Made by a program: the position numbers and the translations under genes
The notes under the pieces: generated by a model
Database searches by the model: none
The model's input: the letters and a program-made list of their open reading frames with translations, nothing else
What the model was told of the DNA's origin: nothing
Part shown: positions 1 to 8,876 of the stretch, one piece after another
How positions within the stretch are numbered: the stretch's first letter is position 1
Layout: every line of letters starts with the position of its first letter
DNA from: an uncultured Acetobacteraceae bacterium
GTDB lineage: Bacteria; Pseudomonadota; Alphaproteobacteria; Acetobacterales; Acetobacteraceae
NCBI GenBank assembly: GCA_943912335.1
Contig: CALTUD010000015.1
Location: 1 to 64,000 of the forward strand
Direction of reading: 5' to 3'
DNA length: 64,000 nucleotides

Positions 1-1095
1 AGTCTGCGCGGTTCCGACGCTGCCCGGAGCCGCGCCGGGCAGGTCGGCGGGGGCGGGATGCGGCGGCGGCAGGGCGCTCACCGGCACCAGGGTGATGCCA
101 TGCTCATGCAGGGTGCGGCTCCAGTTCCGCAGTCGCTCGATCGTCACCGGGCGCAGCGGTCCGGCAATCCCGAGCGCGCTGCCGTTTTGTTGCGCGAGCT
201 GTTCCAGGCGGGACAATCTGGCCTGGATGTCGGATGCGTCCGGGCTGTCGTCGATGGAAAGATCGGCATGGCGCGTGCGGGGCGGAACGATCGCCGGCTG
301 GTCGTGCGGCGCCAGTCCCGCATCGACATAGGCGAGTCCGCGCTGCCGGATCGCATCGGCGACCATGTCGAACGCGCTGGACGAGGCGAACCGGTCGCCG
401 CGCAGGCCGCCCAGGGCGTTGGTGAGGCCGACATAACCGGGAAAGCGCGACAGGCACCAGATCAGCCATTCGCGATCCTTGGCGAGGTCGACGTTCAGGC
501 TGAGCGCATGCGCGCCTTCCGTATCGGCCGGGCTGCCGGCGGGCTCCATCGGCACCGAGAGCCAGAGTTCGTGCCCGTTGCGCCGGGCCCGGTCGAGCAG
601 CGGCGGCGTGGCGCTCAGGTCGAGCGCGTCGGCATAGGGCGACACGGCGAAGGAGATCGGCGCCGGCAGGCTGTCGACCGCCTGCCGGTCCACCGCGTCG
701 GACAGGCCGAGCCCTTCCAGCAGGATGGCGATCTGCGGGCCGGTGGCGGGCAAACCGGCATGGGACGCGTAGGCGGTTGCCGGCATGCGTCCGTCCGGTC
801 CGATGACCGGCAGGGTGCGTCCGGGCAGGCCCGGCGCGGGTTCCTCCAGCGCCGGAAGGGGCGGAGACACGGCGAGAGAGGCCGTCTCTGTGCTTCCGGG
901 CGCGGCCTGTGGAACGGGTGGCGTCCGCGCTCCCGCGACGACGGGAGGCGGGGCTTGGGGAGGGCTGGAAGGGCGGGGCGGAAACAGCTTCGGCGCCGGG
1001 GGCGCGCCCAGCCACCAGAGCACCGCGCCGCCGCCGCCGGCCAGCAGTAGAAGCGCGATCCAGAACGCCAGAAGAGCCCGTCCGGCGGGATGCAC
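1..1095 (-). CDS. Divergent polysaccharide deacetylase family protein (YibQ-like), C-terminus beyond window
   Basis: The minus frame is open from a GTG at 1095 to the window edge, giving 365 codons without a stop, so the C-terminus lies outside the window. Residues about 7-29 form one hydrophobic segment (ALLAFWIALLLLAGGGG), suggesting a signal anchor, followed by a Pro/Ala-rich linker. From about residue 100 the protein matches the divergent polysaccharide deacetylase family: IAILLEGLGLS, then ISFAVSPYA, then GHELWLSVPMEP. The fold is NodB-like, but family members usually lack the full deacetylase metal site, and no enzymatic activity can be claimed. The frame begins 15 nt after the ctpA stop, so it is probably cotranscribed with the envC-ctpA cell-envelope genes. 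No ATG lies near the hydrophobic start; the GTG is the best candidate. Confidence 0.85.
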   Translation of the reverse strand, partial: MHPAGRALLAFWIALLLLAGGGGAVLWWLGAPPAPKLFPPRPSSPPQAPPPVVAGARTPPVPQAAPGSTETASLAVSPPLPALEEPAPGLPGRTLPVIGPDGRMPATAYASHAGLPATGPQIAILLEGLGLSDAVDRQAVDSLPAPISFAVSPYADALDLSATPPLLDRARRNGHELWLSVPMEPAGSPADTEGAHALSLNVDLAKDREWLIWCLSRFPGYVGLTNALGGLRGDRFASSSAFDMVADAIRQRGLAYVDAGLAPHDQPAIVPPRTRHADLSIDDSPDASDIQARLSRLEQLAQQNGSALGIAGPLRPVTIERLRNWSRTLHEHGITLVPVSALPPPHPAPADLPGAAPGSVGTAQT

Positions 1096-1110
1096 CGTCC
1101 GGTTCTCGGA

Positions 1111-2604
1111 TCAGTGCTTGGTGGGCGGTGCGGCGTCGGTGGACGGACCCTGCTTGTCCGGCTGCTTGCCGCCTTTCGCCGTTACCTCGGTGGTGTCCGC
1201 TGGCATCGGGTGTCCCGACATTGCCGCGATCACCTTCAGCCCTTCCTGGAGCTGGAAGTCGGTGGAGGGCTTACTGAGATCGAAGGCGGGCCAGTTCGCC
1301 GGGGGCGCATCCGGGATGGTCTTGGCGATCGGCGGCAGGTCGGTGCGCGGCTGCGGCGGGGTCTGCGTGCCGCCCTCGTTCTTGATGATGTGGGCGAGGT
1401 CGCCTTCGCGCAGCATGTATTTGCTGTCGTCCTCGCGGGTTTCGCGCACCTTGATGTCCGGCACGATGCCCAGCCCCTGAATCGAGCGGCCGGACGGCGT
1501 GTAGTAGCGCGCCGTGGTGAGGCGGATGGCGCCGTTATCGCCCGAAAGCGGGATCAGCGTCTGCACCGAGCCCTTGCCGAACGAGCGCTCGCCCAGGGTG
1601 ATCGACCGGTGATGGTCCTGCAGCGCGCCGGCGACGATCTCGCTGGCCGAGGCGGAGCCCTCGTTGATCAGCACCACCACCGGCAGGCCGCCCGTGATGT
1701 CGGTGCCGTGCGCGTCCATGCGCTGGCTGTCGCGGGGATTGCGGGCGCGGGTGGAGACCACCGCGCCGGAGGTGATGAAATCGTCGCACACAGCGACCGC
1801 CTGATTGAGCAGGCCGCCGGGGTTGTTGCGCAGATCGAGCACCAGGCCGTCCAGCTTGCCGCCGGCCTGCTTCTTCAACGCCTCGAACGCCTTGCGCAGA
1901 CCGCTTTCGGTATCCTCGTCGAACGAGGCGACGCGGATATAGGCGGTCTTGCCGTAGAGCGCCGAGCGGATCACCTGGATATGGATGATCTCGCGCGTCA
2001 TGGTGACGTCGAACGGCTTGTCCTTGCCCTGACGCTTGATGGAGAGGGTGATCTTGGTGCCGGGCTGGCCGCGCATGCGGTCCACCGCGTCGCTCAGATC
2101 GACGCCGTCCAGGCTCTTGCCGTTGATGCCGATGATGTAGTCGCCGGTTTTCAGCCCTGCGCGCTGGGCGGGTGTGCCGTCCATCGGCGTCATGACCTTG
2201 ATCAGCCCGGCATCGGAGGTGACTTCGAGGCCGAGCCCGCCGAACTGGCCGCTGGTCTGCACCTGCATGTCGGCGAATTGCTTGGCCGTCATGTAGGAGG
2301 AGTGCGGATCGAGCCCGGTCAGCATGCCGTTCAGGGCATTGTTGATCAGTTCGCGGTCGGTGACGGGCGACACGTAGCCGGCGCGCACCTGCTCGAACAC
2401 GTCGCCGAACAGCGTGAGCAGGCGATAGGTCTCGTCATGATCGTTCTTGGTGCCGGCCTTGGCGCCCGGGCTGTTCTGATCGACTTCCTGCGCCAGGGCG
2501 GTGCCGAAAGCGGAATGGTTCGCCAGCAGCGGCCCGATCTGGGGCCCCGCGACGGCACCGAAAGCGAAGCCGGTGCCGAGCAGCAGGCCATATCGCAGTT
2601 TCAT
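1111..2604 (-). CDS. ctpA: S41 family C-terminal processing peptidase
   Basis: A 497-aa periplasmic serine protease that cleaves proteins near their C-termini. In related bacteria it acts on envelope proteins and peptidoglycan-enzyme regulators. Residues 1-20 form a signal peptide or membrane anchor. A PDZ domain spans about 110-195 (GLGLEV, GDYIIGINGKSL), and the S41 catalytic domain follows. The Ser/Lys dyad is visible: NEGSASASEI with the probable nucleophile at Ser319, and SFGKGSVQT with Lys344. The C-terminus after about 400 is a Pro/Lys-rich tail. GGAGGAG lies about 9-12 nt upstream of the ATG at 2604. It follows envC in the same direction, and CtpA-type proteases and EnvC-type factors are commonly linked. 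Confidence 0.95.
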   Translation of the reverse strand: MKLRYGLLLGTGFAFGAVAGPQIGPLLANHSAFGTALAQEVDQNSPGAKAGTKNDHDETYRLLTLFGDVFEQVRAGYVSPVTDRELINNALNGMLTGLDPHSSYMTAKQFADMQVQTSGQFGGLGLEVTSDAGLIKVMTPMDGTPAQRAGLKTGDYIIGINGKSLDGVDLSDAVDRMRGQPGTKITLSIKRQGKDKPFDVTMTREIIHIQVIRSALYGKTAYIRVASFDEDTESGLRKAFEALKKQAGGKLDGLVLDLRNNPGGLLNQAVAVCDDFITSGAVVSTRARNPRDSQRMDAHGTDITGGLPVVVLINEGSASASEIVAGALQDHHRSITLGERSFGKGSVQTLIPLSGDNGAIRLTTARYYTPSGRSIQGLGIVPDIKVRETREDDSKYMLREGDLAHIIKNEGGTQTPPQPRTDLPPIAKTIPDAPPANWPAFDLSKPSTDFQLQEGLKVIAAMSGHPMPADTTEVTAKGGKQPDKQGPSTDAAPPTKH

Positions 2605-2736
2605 GCGGCTTCAACTCCTCCGGTCGCATCACCGAACGCCGCTTCTACCAGGCGCCCTCCTAACGAACGGTTGACGCTACATTACACCGATCATGGGGGT
2701 GACGAAAATCGCGACCGGGGTGTCTGGCCGCCGATT

Positions 2737-4074
2737 TCAGCGCGACAGCACGCGCATCGGGTCCACCGTGCGGTCGCCATGGCGCAATTGCAGGAAAAGA
2801 TTGGGCCGGGTTCCGCCGCCGTTCCAGCCCGGCATGTGTCCGAGCTGCGCGCCCCGGGCGACGTTCTGGCCGATCCCGACGTCGATCGCGCCGAGTCCGG
2901 CCAGCACGAAGCGGTCGCCCTTGCCGCAATCCAGGATCAGCATCTGGCCGTAGGAGCGGAACGCGCCGGCGAAATCGATCCGGCCGCCGCACGGGGCGGT
3001 GACGGTGGCGAGAGAGGGCGGGGCGTAGCGGATGCCGCTGGCCGGTCCCGCATCGGTCTGGGCACCGAAGCGCTGCACGATCTGGCCCGCGACGGGCGCG
3101 CCCGCTTGGCCCGCGGACAGGCCCGGACCGGCGGGCAGTGCGAGGCGTGCGGCGTCCTCGGCGGCCTGCCGGGTGTCGCCGCCCTTGCCGGCGCGGGCCC
3201 GGCTCGCCGCGACGCGCGCGGCCCGTTGCGCGGCCGCTTCCGCCGCCTTCTGCGCCGCTTCCAGCCGCGCCACCACGCCGTCCAGCGTGGAGGATCGCGC
3301 CGCTGCCGCCGCCGCCGCGCGTGTCGCATCCTGGCGCTGGCGCGTGGAAGCGGCCTGGGCGTTCCGGGCGGCGTCGGCGCGGCTCTGCAGCGCGGCCTGC
3401 TGCGCCGCCTGATCGCGCTGGAGGGCGTCGAGGCGCGCGCGTTCGGCGTCGAGCGCCGTGCCGGCGGCCTGCAGCTTCGCCGCCGCCGCGCGCGTGGCTT
3501 CGGCGCGCTTCTCCAGCTCGGCCCCCATGTGACGCAGCACGGATAACGCGGTGAGCGAATCGGCCGGGGCGAACGGGGCGGCGAGAAGGGTTTCGGACGG
3601 GTAGAGCGACAGACGTTCGATCACCGGGAGCATGGGAGCGAGGGCGCGGGATTCGGCCTCCAGCTCCGCCGCCGCATCCTGTTTCTCCCGCTCGAGCGTC
3701 TCGGTGCGGTCCTGGGCCGCGTCGGCGGCGGCCTCGGTGCGCTGCACGGCGGAGGCGGCCTGAACGGTCTGGCGCGACAAAGCGAGGGCGCGTTCGGTCG
3801 CCGCCTGGGCGGCGGCACGGGCGGAGTCGCGCAGTGCGGCGGCGCGTGCGGCCTCGGCGCGTGCGGTTTCGCTTTGCGCCGCGGCTGCCTTCATCGCGCC
3901 GGACGGCGGTGCGGCGGCAGGCGCCGGTGCCGCTTTCGCGTGGGCGGGGGGCGGGGCGGCGCGGTGATGCGGCGCGGCGGCGGGGGTGCAGAGCAGAACG
4001 GCCGCAAGCCATGCGGGCCGTGGCGTCTTCCGCCAGCGCGCGCGCATCGTGGTGAATGGTGCGGCGCGATTCAT
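2737..4074 (-). CDS. EnvC-like murein hydrolase activator, degenerate LytM domain
   Basis: This 445-aa exported protein has a hydrophobic N-terminus (LAAVLLC at about 24-30). A long Ala/Arg/Glu-rich coiled coil follows (about 55-300), then a C-terminal M23/LytM-type domain (about 320-445; VAGQIVQRFG, SYGQMLILDCGKGDRFVLAGLGAIDVGIGQ). The zinc ligands of active M23 peptidases are absent. The usual His/Asp positions read AGPASGIRYAP, and the usual HLHFE position reads LFLQLRH. That pattern is the hallmark of EnvC-type activators of amidases at the division septum rather than of an active endopeptidase. It lies between gpmI and ctpA, a common alphaproteobacterial order. The start may be M1 at 4074 or the internal ATG ten codons later; neither has a strong ribosome-binding site. 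Confidence 0.85.
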   Translation of the reverse strand: MNRAAPFTTMRARWRKTPRPAWLAAVLLCTPAAAPHHRAAPPPAHAKAAPAPAAAPPSGAMKAAAAQSETARAEAARAAALRDSARAAAQAATERALALSRQTVQAASAVQRTEAAADAAQDRTETLEREKQDAAAELEAESRALAPMLPVIERLSLYPSETLLAAPFAPADSLTALSVLRHMGAELEKRAEATRAAAAKLQAAGTALDAERARLDALQRDQAAQQAALQSRADAARNAQAASTRQRQDATRAAAAAAARSSTLDGVVARLEAAQKAAEAAAQRAARVAASRARAGKGGDTRQAAEDAARLALPAGPGLSAGQAGAPVAGQIVQRFGAQTDAGPASGIRYAPPSLATVTAPCGGRIDFAGAFRSYGQMLILDCGKGDRFVLAGLGAIDVGIGQNVARGAQLGHMPGWNGGGTRPNLFLQLRHGDRTVDPMRVLSR

Positions 4075-4176
4075 GATCCGACCGGCCCGGTGCAGCCGGG
4101 AACGATCGTGCCTGGAGCCGGTCGCGTGCCGGAACGCGGGCGGCGAACGAACCTCGTTCGTCTGGAACGGGAAGAA

Positions 4177-4214
4177 GGGCGCGTCGTGCCGGTGCTCATG
4201 GACACGACGCGCCC
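4177..4214 (-). terminator. Hairpin downstream of gpmI, probable intrinsic terminator
   Basis: The arms GGGCGCGTCGTG (4177-4188) and CACGACGCGCCC (4203-4214) pair perfectly over 12 bp with a 14-nt loop. The hairpin starts 11 nt after the gpmI stop. In the minus-strand direction it is followed by TTCTTCCC, a weak T-rich tract. A smaller hairpin (arms 4144-4150 and 4154-4160) follows further along. It would separate gpmI from envC transcription, at least partly. Confidence 0.6.
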
Positions 4215-4224
4215 GGTGCGGCGA

Positions 4225-5790
4225 TCAGGCGCCCAGCAGCGAATGGCCGGTCATGGCGGCGGGCTGTTCCAGGCCCATCAGCGCCAGCAGGGTGGGAGCG
4301 ATGTCGGCCAGACGGCCATCGGCGAGCGGCGCGTTCTGGCGGCCGCTGAGCACCATCGGCACAACGTTGAGCGTGTGCGCGGTGTGCGGCTCGCCGGTCT
4401 CCGGGTCGCGCATGGTTTCGCAGTTGCCGTGATCGGCCGTCACCAGCAGCACGCCGCCGGCCGCGTCGATGGCGGCGGCGATGCGGCCAAGGCCGGTATC
4501 CACCGCTTCCACCGCCTTGATCGCCGCGGCGAGATCGCCGGTATGCCCCACCATGTCGGGGTTGGCGTAGTTCAGCACGATCAGGTCGTAGCGTCCGCTG
4601 CCGATCGCCTCCACCGCCTTGTCGGTGAGTTCCGGCGCCGACATCTCCGGTTGCAGATCGTAGGTGGCGACCTTGGGCGAGGGGACCATGATCCGGTCTT
4701 CGCCCGGCAGCAAGGCTTCGCGACCGCCGTTGAGGAAGTAGGTGACGTGCGGGAATTTCTCGGTTTCCGCCATGCGGAGCTGGGTGCGGCCGGCGCGCGA
4801 CACCACCTCGCCGAGCAGATCGTCCAAGCTCTGCGGCGGGAACAGCACGGACAGGCGCGAGGCGAGATCGTCGCTGTAGCGGGTCATGGAGACCACGCCG
4901 ACCAGATGCGGCGCCGGGCCGCGCTCGAACCCGTCGAACGGCTCGTCGAGGATGCTGTTCAGCAGTTCGCGGATGCGGTCGGCGCGGAAGTTGAAGGACA
5001 CGATGCCGTCGCCGTCCTTCATGCCGGCATAGTCGCCGAGCACGGTCGGGCGGATGAATTCGTCGGTGGTGTCGGCGGTATAGGCGGCCTCCAGCACGCC
5101 GTCGGGCGTGGTGCCGTGCTCGCCCTGTCCCAGCACGATCGCGTCATGGGCGAGGCGCACGCGCTCCCAGCGCTTGTCGCGGTCCATCGCGTAGTAGCGG
5201 CCGGAGATCGTGGCGATGCGGGTGTCCGGCGGCAGGGAATGGAGCAGCTCTGCGACGAAGTCGCGCCCCGATTGCGGCGGTGTGTCGCGCCCGTCGGTGA
5301 AGATGTGGAACGCGACCGGGATCGCGTGGTCGGCGAGAATCCTGGCCAACGCCGCCGCGTGCGCCTGATGCGCGTGGACGCCGCCATCGGAAACCAGCCC
5401 CATGAGATGGGCGGTGCCGCCGCTTTCCTTGAGCGAGGCGATCAGCCCGAGCAGTTCCGGTGCGCGGGCGAGCGAGCCGTCGGCGATGGCGGAATGGATT
5501 CGCGGCAATTCCTGCATCACCACGCGGCCGGCGCCGATATTGAGGTGTCCGACCTCGGAGTTGCCCATCTGGCCTTCGGGCAGACCCACGTCGTAGCCGC
5601 ATGTGCGCAGGAAGGCGCGCGGACCCTGGGCCCAGAGGCGGTCGAAATGGGGCATGTGGGCCTGGGCGACCGCGTTCTCCGTGTCGTCCTCGCGCCAGCC
5701 GAACCCGTCCAGGATCACCAGCATCACCGGCCGCCTCGCCTGCACGCGGAGCACGGGAGTGGTCTCGGTCGGGTGGGGCATGGCGGACAT
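4225..5790 (-). CDS. gpmI: 2,3-bisphosphoglycerate-independent phosphoglycerate mutase
   Basis: It interconverts 3- and 2-phosphoglycerate in glycolysis and gluconeogenesis without a 2,3-bisphosphoglycerate cofactor. The 521-aa length fits the family. The alkaline-phosphatase-fold metal site is visible: VILDGFGW with Asp28, and the phosphoserine motif MGNSEVGHLNIGAGR with Ser78. The substrate domain (VSDGGVHAHQ, FTDGRDTPP) and the C-terminal metal ligands (NYANPDMVGHTGD, TADHGN) are intact. An N-terminal extension of about 20 residues precedes the first strand. It is followed by a strong hairpin and then the envC-ctpA genes. Confidence 0.97.
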   Translation of the reverse strand: MSAMPHPTETTPVLRVQARRPVMLVILDGFGWREDDTENAVAQAHMPHFDRLWAQGPRAFLRTCGYDVGLPEGQMGNSEVGHLNIGAGRVVMQELPRIHSAIADGSLARAPELLGLIASLKESGGTAHLMGLVSDGGVHAHQAHAAALARILADHAIPVAFHIFTDGRDTPPQSGRDFVAELLHSLPPDTRIATISGRYYAMDRDKRWERVRLAHDAIVLGQGEHGTTPDGVLEAAYTADTTDEFIRPTVLGDYAGMKDGDGIVSFNFRADRIRELLNSILDEPFDGFERGPAPHLVGVVSMTRYSDDLASRLSVLFPPQSLDDLLGEVVSRAGRTQLRMAETEKFPHVTYFLNGGREALLPGEDRIMVPSPKVATYDLQPEMSAPELTDKAVEAIGSGRYDLIVLNYANPDMVGHTGDLAAAIKAVEAVDTGLGRIAAAIDAAGGVLLVTADHGNCETMRDPETGEPHTAHTLNVVPMVLSGRQNAPLADGRLADIAPTLLALMGLEQPAAMTGHSLLGA

Positions 5791-6030
5791 CAGGCTCTCC
5801 TGTCGGGGAGCGGGAGATTGCCACCAAAGGACGCGTCTGCGAACCGCCGGCGGGCTTTCGCGGCGTTAACCATGGGGAAAGGAGGGGTGGGTTAGGGTCG
5901 GACCCGTCGAACCGGGGGAGGGTGCGGACAAGCAAAGCGGCCAAGCCGCCTCGTGTCGGATGCGGTCCCCGGTCACTGACCGATGCGCGCAAGGGGGCCG
6001 CGTCCGGCGCAGAGCCGAACGCGGGCAGGA

Positions 6031-6156
6031 TCAGTCGTTGGGGCCGGTGGTGCCGGTATTGGCCGGGGGGTCGCTGGCGGGGAAGGTTTCCTCGACGCTT
6101 TCGTCGATCTTCTTCTGTTCCGTTTCCGGGGCGGGTTTGGGTTTCTCGTCGGGCAT
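6031..6156 (-). CDS. Small acidic protein with SVEETFPASDPP motif
   Basis: A 41-aa protein starting MPDEKPKPAPET, rich in Pro, Glu, Asp and Lys and without a hydrophobic segment. The core ESVEETFPASDPPA resembles a short motif seen in many alphaproteobacterial small proteins of unknown function (from memory of the pattern). Support for translation is good: GGAGGA lies 9 nt upstream of the ATG at 6156. It sits alone between gpmI and the divergent msrB. It is likely intrinsically disordered; no function is assigned. Confidence 0.75.
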   Translation of the reverse strand: MPDEKPKPAPETEQKKIDESVEETFPASDPPANTGTTGPND

Positions 6157-6264
6157 GCTGGCGTTCCTCCGTCTTGCCTGGGAACTCAGCGCCGCAATGC
6201 GCGCCGGGTTGCCGAACGGGAGCGCCGCTCCAATCTTTGGCGCCTTCCTGAAGGACACGAGATC

Positions 6265-6672
6265 ATGGCCGACACCGCGAAGACCGCTCCACTCGACGAC
6301 GCTGCGCTGCGCGAGAAGCTGACGCCGCAGCAGTACCACGTGCTGCGTGAGCACGGCACCGAACGGCCGGGTTCCAGCGCGCTCAACTTCGAGAAGCGGG
6401 ACGGCTTGTTCCACTGCGCCGCCTGCGACGCGCCCCTGTTCTCGTCCGACACCAAATACGAGAGCGGTTCGGGCTGGCCGTCGTTTTTCGCGCCGATCGA
6501 GGGGGCCACGCGCAACGTTTCCGACGACAGCCACGGCATGCGACGGATCGAAGTGCGTTGTGCGACCTGCGACAGCCATCTCGGACACGTGTTTCCGGAC
6601 GGCCCGCGTCCGACCGGCGAACGTTATTGCATGAACGGGCTGTCTCTGGCGTTCACGCCCACCGCCAGGTGA
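6265..6672 (+). CDS. msrB: Peptide-methionine (R)-S-oxide reductase
   Basis: It reduces the R form of methionine sulfoxide in proteins, part of oxidative damage repair. The protein is 135 aa. Two CxxC pairs, HCAACD (Cys51, Cys54) and RCATCD (Cys99, Cys102), bind structural zinc. The catalytic Cys122 lies in RYCMNGLSLAF. The substrate-pocket residues SGSGWPSFF are present. The ATG at 6265 has AAGGA about 9 nt upstream; longer upstream frames lack support. It runs into upp with a 16-nt gap. Confidence 0.96.
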   Translation: MADTAKTAPLDDAALREKLTPQQYHVLREHGTERPGSSALNFEKRDGLFHCAACDAPLFSSDTKYESGSGWPSFFAPIEGATRNVSDDSHGMRRIEVRCATCDSHLGHVFPDGPRPTGERYCMNGLSLAFTPTAR

Positions 6673-6688
6673 TGCTATGCGGGGAACC

Positions 6689-7354
6689 ATGAGCGAAACG
6701 TTCCCCGAAGCCGTCCCGTCGCAGCCCGCCAGCGTCACCGTGCTGGACCATCCGCTGGTGCAGCACAAGCTGACCCGGCTGCGCCAGGCCGACACCTCGA
6801 CCGCAGGGTTCCGACGCCTGACGCGCGAGCTCAGCCTGCTGATGGCCTATGAGGCCACCCGCGACCTGAAGCTGGAGCCGGTGGAGATCCAGACGCCGCT
6901 CGAGCCGATGACCGGCATGCTGCTGTCCGGCAAGAAGCTGTGCTTCGTGTCGGTGCTGCGTGCGGGCAACGGCATCCTGGACGGCATGCTCGATCTGGTT
7001 CCGGCCGCGCGTGTCGGCCATATCGGCTTGTATCGCGATCCGGCGACGCTGGAGCCGGTGGAATACTACATGAAGCTGCCGGACGATCTGTCCGAGCGTC
7101 TTTGTATCGTGGTCGATCCGATGCTGGCGACCGGCCACTCCGCTGTCGCCGCGGTGACCAAGTTGAAGGAGCAGGGTGCGCGCCAGATCACCTTCGTGTG
7201 CATGCTCTGCGTGCCGGAAGGTCTGGCGACGTTCCAGAAGGCGCACCCCGATGTGCGGATCGTCACGGCCGCCGTGGATCGCGGGCTGGACGATCACGGT
7301 TATATCCGTCCCGGCCTGGGCGATGCGGGCGACCGTCTGTTCGGCACCAAATAG
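6689..7354 (+). CDS. upp: Uracil phosphoribosyltransferase
   Basis: It converts uracil plus PRPP to UMP in pyrimidine salvage. The 221-aa protein has the PRPP-binding segment VVDPMLATGHSAVA, the family N-terminus (LDHPLVQHKLTRLRQ) and the uracil-side C-terminus YIRPGLGDAGDRLFGT. Two in-frame ATGs are possible, at 6677 (AGGTGA upstream) and 6689 (GGGGAA upstream). The second is preferred because residues before it are not part of the conserved domain. It lies directly after msrB and before the dodecin gene, on the same strand. Confidence 0.95.
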   Translation: MSETFPEAVPSQPASVTVLDHPLVQHKLTRLRQADTSTAGFRRLTRELSLLMAYEATRDLKLEPVEIQTPLEPMTGMLLSGKKLCFVSVLRAGNGILDGMLDLVPAARVGHIGLYRDPATLEPVEYYMKLPDDLSERLCIVVDPMLATGHSAVAAVTKLKEQGARQITFVCMLCVPEGLATFQKAHPDVRIVTAAVDRGLDDHGYIRPGLGDAGDRLFGTK

Positions 7355-7409
7355 GAACCGCCTCCGCCGCGCGCCGTTGCCCCCGCAGTATCAGGCGGGG
7401 AGAATGGAT

Positions 7410-7640
7410 ATGACGGATCATGTTTATCGTGTGATCGATCTGGTGGGCTCGTCGGAGACAAGCATCGAGGACGCGATCACCAGCGCGATCAGCAAGGCCA
7501 GCAACACGGTGCGGCATATGCGCTGGTTCGAGGTCGTGGAAACGCGTGGCCATATCGAGAACAACAAGGTCGCGCATTATCAGGTGACGCTGAAGGTCGG
7601 GTTCTCGCTCGAGGACGAGAACGTGAACCTTCGGCCCTGA
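7410..7640 (+). CDS. Dodecin family flavin-binding protein
   Basis: A 76-aa protein with the dodecin signature: VYRVIDLVGSSETSIEDAI, then a central WFEVVETRGHIENNKVAHYQV, and the C-terminal VTLKVGFSLED. Dodecins assemble into hollow dodecamers that bind and store flavins, so a cytosolic flavin-buffering role is expected. Two in-frame ATGs lie at 7404 and 7410. GGGGAG at 7397-7402 is well spaced only for 7410. The SD is also the 3' arm of a small hairpin (CCCCGC at 7381-7386 with GCGGGG at 7395-7400). Confidence 0.92.
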   Translation: MTDHVYRVIDLVGSSETSIEDAITSAISKASNTVRHMRWFEVVETRGHIENNKVAHYQVTLKVGFSLEDENVNLRP

Positions 7641-7646
7641 TTGTCT

Positions 7647-7675
7647 GGGCCGTCGTGTGGAACGGCGGCCCTTTT
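7647..7675 (+). terminator. Intrinsic terminator after the dodecin gene
   Basis: The stem GGGCCGTCGT (7647-7656) pairs with ACGGCGGCCC (7662-7671) with one G-T wobble and a short GTGGA loop, followed by TTTT. It begins 7 nt after the dodecin stop and abuts the end of ilvA, which is convergent. Confidence 0.8.
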
Positions 7676-8871
7676 CAGGCCTGGCGGACGATGTAGCGTT
7701 CGCGAAGGGCGGCGGCGATCTCCTCGGCATGGGCCGGATCCCGCGCTTCCAGCATCACTTCAAGTTCGGCCGCCTGTACGCTGGGGGCTGCGAACAGACG
7801 CTGGTGCGAAACCTCGATGATGTTGCCGCCGCGTCCGCCGATGATGGTGGAGATATCGGCCAGCACGCCCGGACGATCCGGGATTTCCATGATCAGGCGC
7901 AACAGGCGCCCGTCGCGCAGCAGAGAACGCAGCAACGTGTTGGCCAGGATGCGGCTGTCAATGTTGCCGCCGCAGATCGGGATGCCGACGCGTCGGTCGC
8001 GGAACCGGTCCTTGTCGCTCAGGATCGCCGCCAGGGCGACGGCGCCGGCGCCTTCCGACACCTGCTTGGCACCTTCGGCGAGAAGGGTGATGGCGTCTTC
8101 CACCGCCCGTTCGCAGACGGTCACGATGCGGCTGACGTGGCGTCGCACCACCTCAAGCGGCTGGCGGCCGATCTGCAGAACCGCGACACCCTCGGCGATG
8201 GTGGCGCCGCCCGGCGGCATGGTTTCGGGGCCGGGAAAGCCGGCGAGGGAAGAGTAGTTCTCCACCTGCGCGCCGACGATCTCGATCCCGGGATACATCT
8301 CGACGGCTGCGGCAGCTCCGCCGGCGATCAGCCCGCCGCCGCCGATCGGCAGCACCAGCGTGTCGAATTTCCCGGCATCCTCGAGCAGTTCGAGGGTCAG
8401 CGTGCCCTGGCCGGCCATGACGGCGGGGTCGTCATAGGGATGCACGAACACGCGCTGCTCGTTCTGGCACAGTTCGTGGGCGTGGATCGTAGCCTCGGCG
8501 AAGCTGTCGCCATGCAGTACCACGCGGGCGCCCCAGGCGGCGGTGCGCGTCACCTTGGCCGCAGGGGTGAAGCGCGGCATCACGATCACCGCGTCGATGC
8601 CGAGCAGGGAGGCGTGGCGGGCGACGCCCTGGGCATGATTGCCGGCGGACACGGTGATGACGCCGCGCGCGCGCTCGCTTGCGGTCAGCAGCGCCAGCTT
8701 GTTGGCGGCGCCGCGTTCCTTGAATGAGCCGACCGCCTGGAGGTTGTCGAGCTTGAGGACGAGGTCGCAACCGGTCGCGCGCGACAGGGCGGAACTCGGT
8801 ACGCTCGGCGTACGGAGGACCTTTCCGGCAATCCGCTCCTGAGCGGCCCGGACGTCTGCGAGGCCGATCAT
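7675..8871 (-). CDS. ilvA: Threonine ammonia-lyase
   Basis: A PLP enzyme that deaminates threonine to 2-oxobutyrate, the first step toward isoleucine. The 398-aa length matches the short single-ACT form. PLP attachment is at Lys51 in SFKERGA. The phosphate-binding glycine loop PIGGGGLIAG lies at about 174-183, and AGNHAQGVA is present. A C-terminal ACT domain (about 325-398; IPDRPGVLADIS) suggests allosteric control by an amino acid. The ATG is 5 nt after the greA stop, so greA and ilvA form a transcription unit. TdcB-like catabolic forms are similar; biosynthetic use is inferred from the ACT domain. Confidence 0.92.
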   Translation of the reverse strand: MIGLADVRAAQERIAGKVLRTPSVPSSALSRATGCDLVLKLDNLQAVGSFKERGAANKLALLTASERARGVITVSAGNHAQGVARHASLLGIDAVIVMPRFTPAAKVTRTAAWGARVVLHGDSFAEATIHAHELCQNEQRVFVHPYDDPAVMAGQGTLTLELLEDAGKFDTLVLPIGGGGLIAGGAAAAVEMYPGIEIVGAQVENYSSLAGFPGPETMPPGGATIAEGVAVLQIGRQPLEVVRRHVSRIVTVCERAVEDAITLLAEGAKQVSEGAGAVALAAILSDKDRFRDRRVGIPICGGNIDSRILANTLLRSLLRDGRLLRLIMEIPDRPGVLADISTIIGGRGGNIIEVSHQRLFAAPSVQAAELEVMLEARDPAHAEEIAAALRERYIVRQA

Positions 8872-8876
8872 GCGCG

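Noticed and set aside
58..1050. A 330-codon plus-strand frame at the window start
   Set aside because: The deacetylase-family protein on the minus strand spans the whole region and reaches the window edge; the plus frame has no recognisable domain.
1090..3546. An 818-codon open frame on the plus strand opposite ctpA and envC
   Set aside because: It is an antisense frame of GC-rich codon usage. The minus-strand proteins are clearly recognisable, and this product is Arg/Ala/Gly-rich without domains.
7381..7400. CCCCGC/GCGGGG hairpin before the dodecin gene as a terminator of upp
   Set aside because: The stem is only 6 bp, has no T-run and overlaps the ribosome-binding site, so it is noted only in the dodecin entry.
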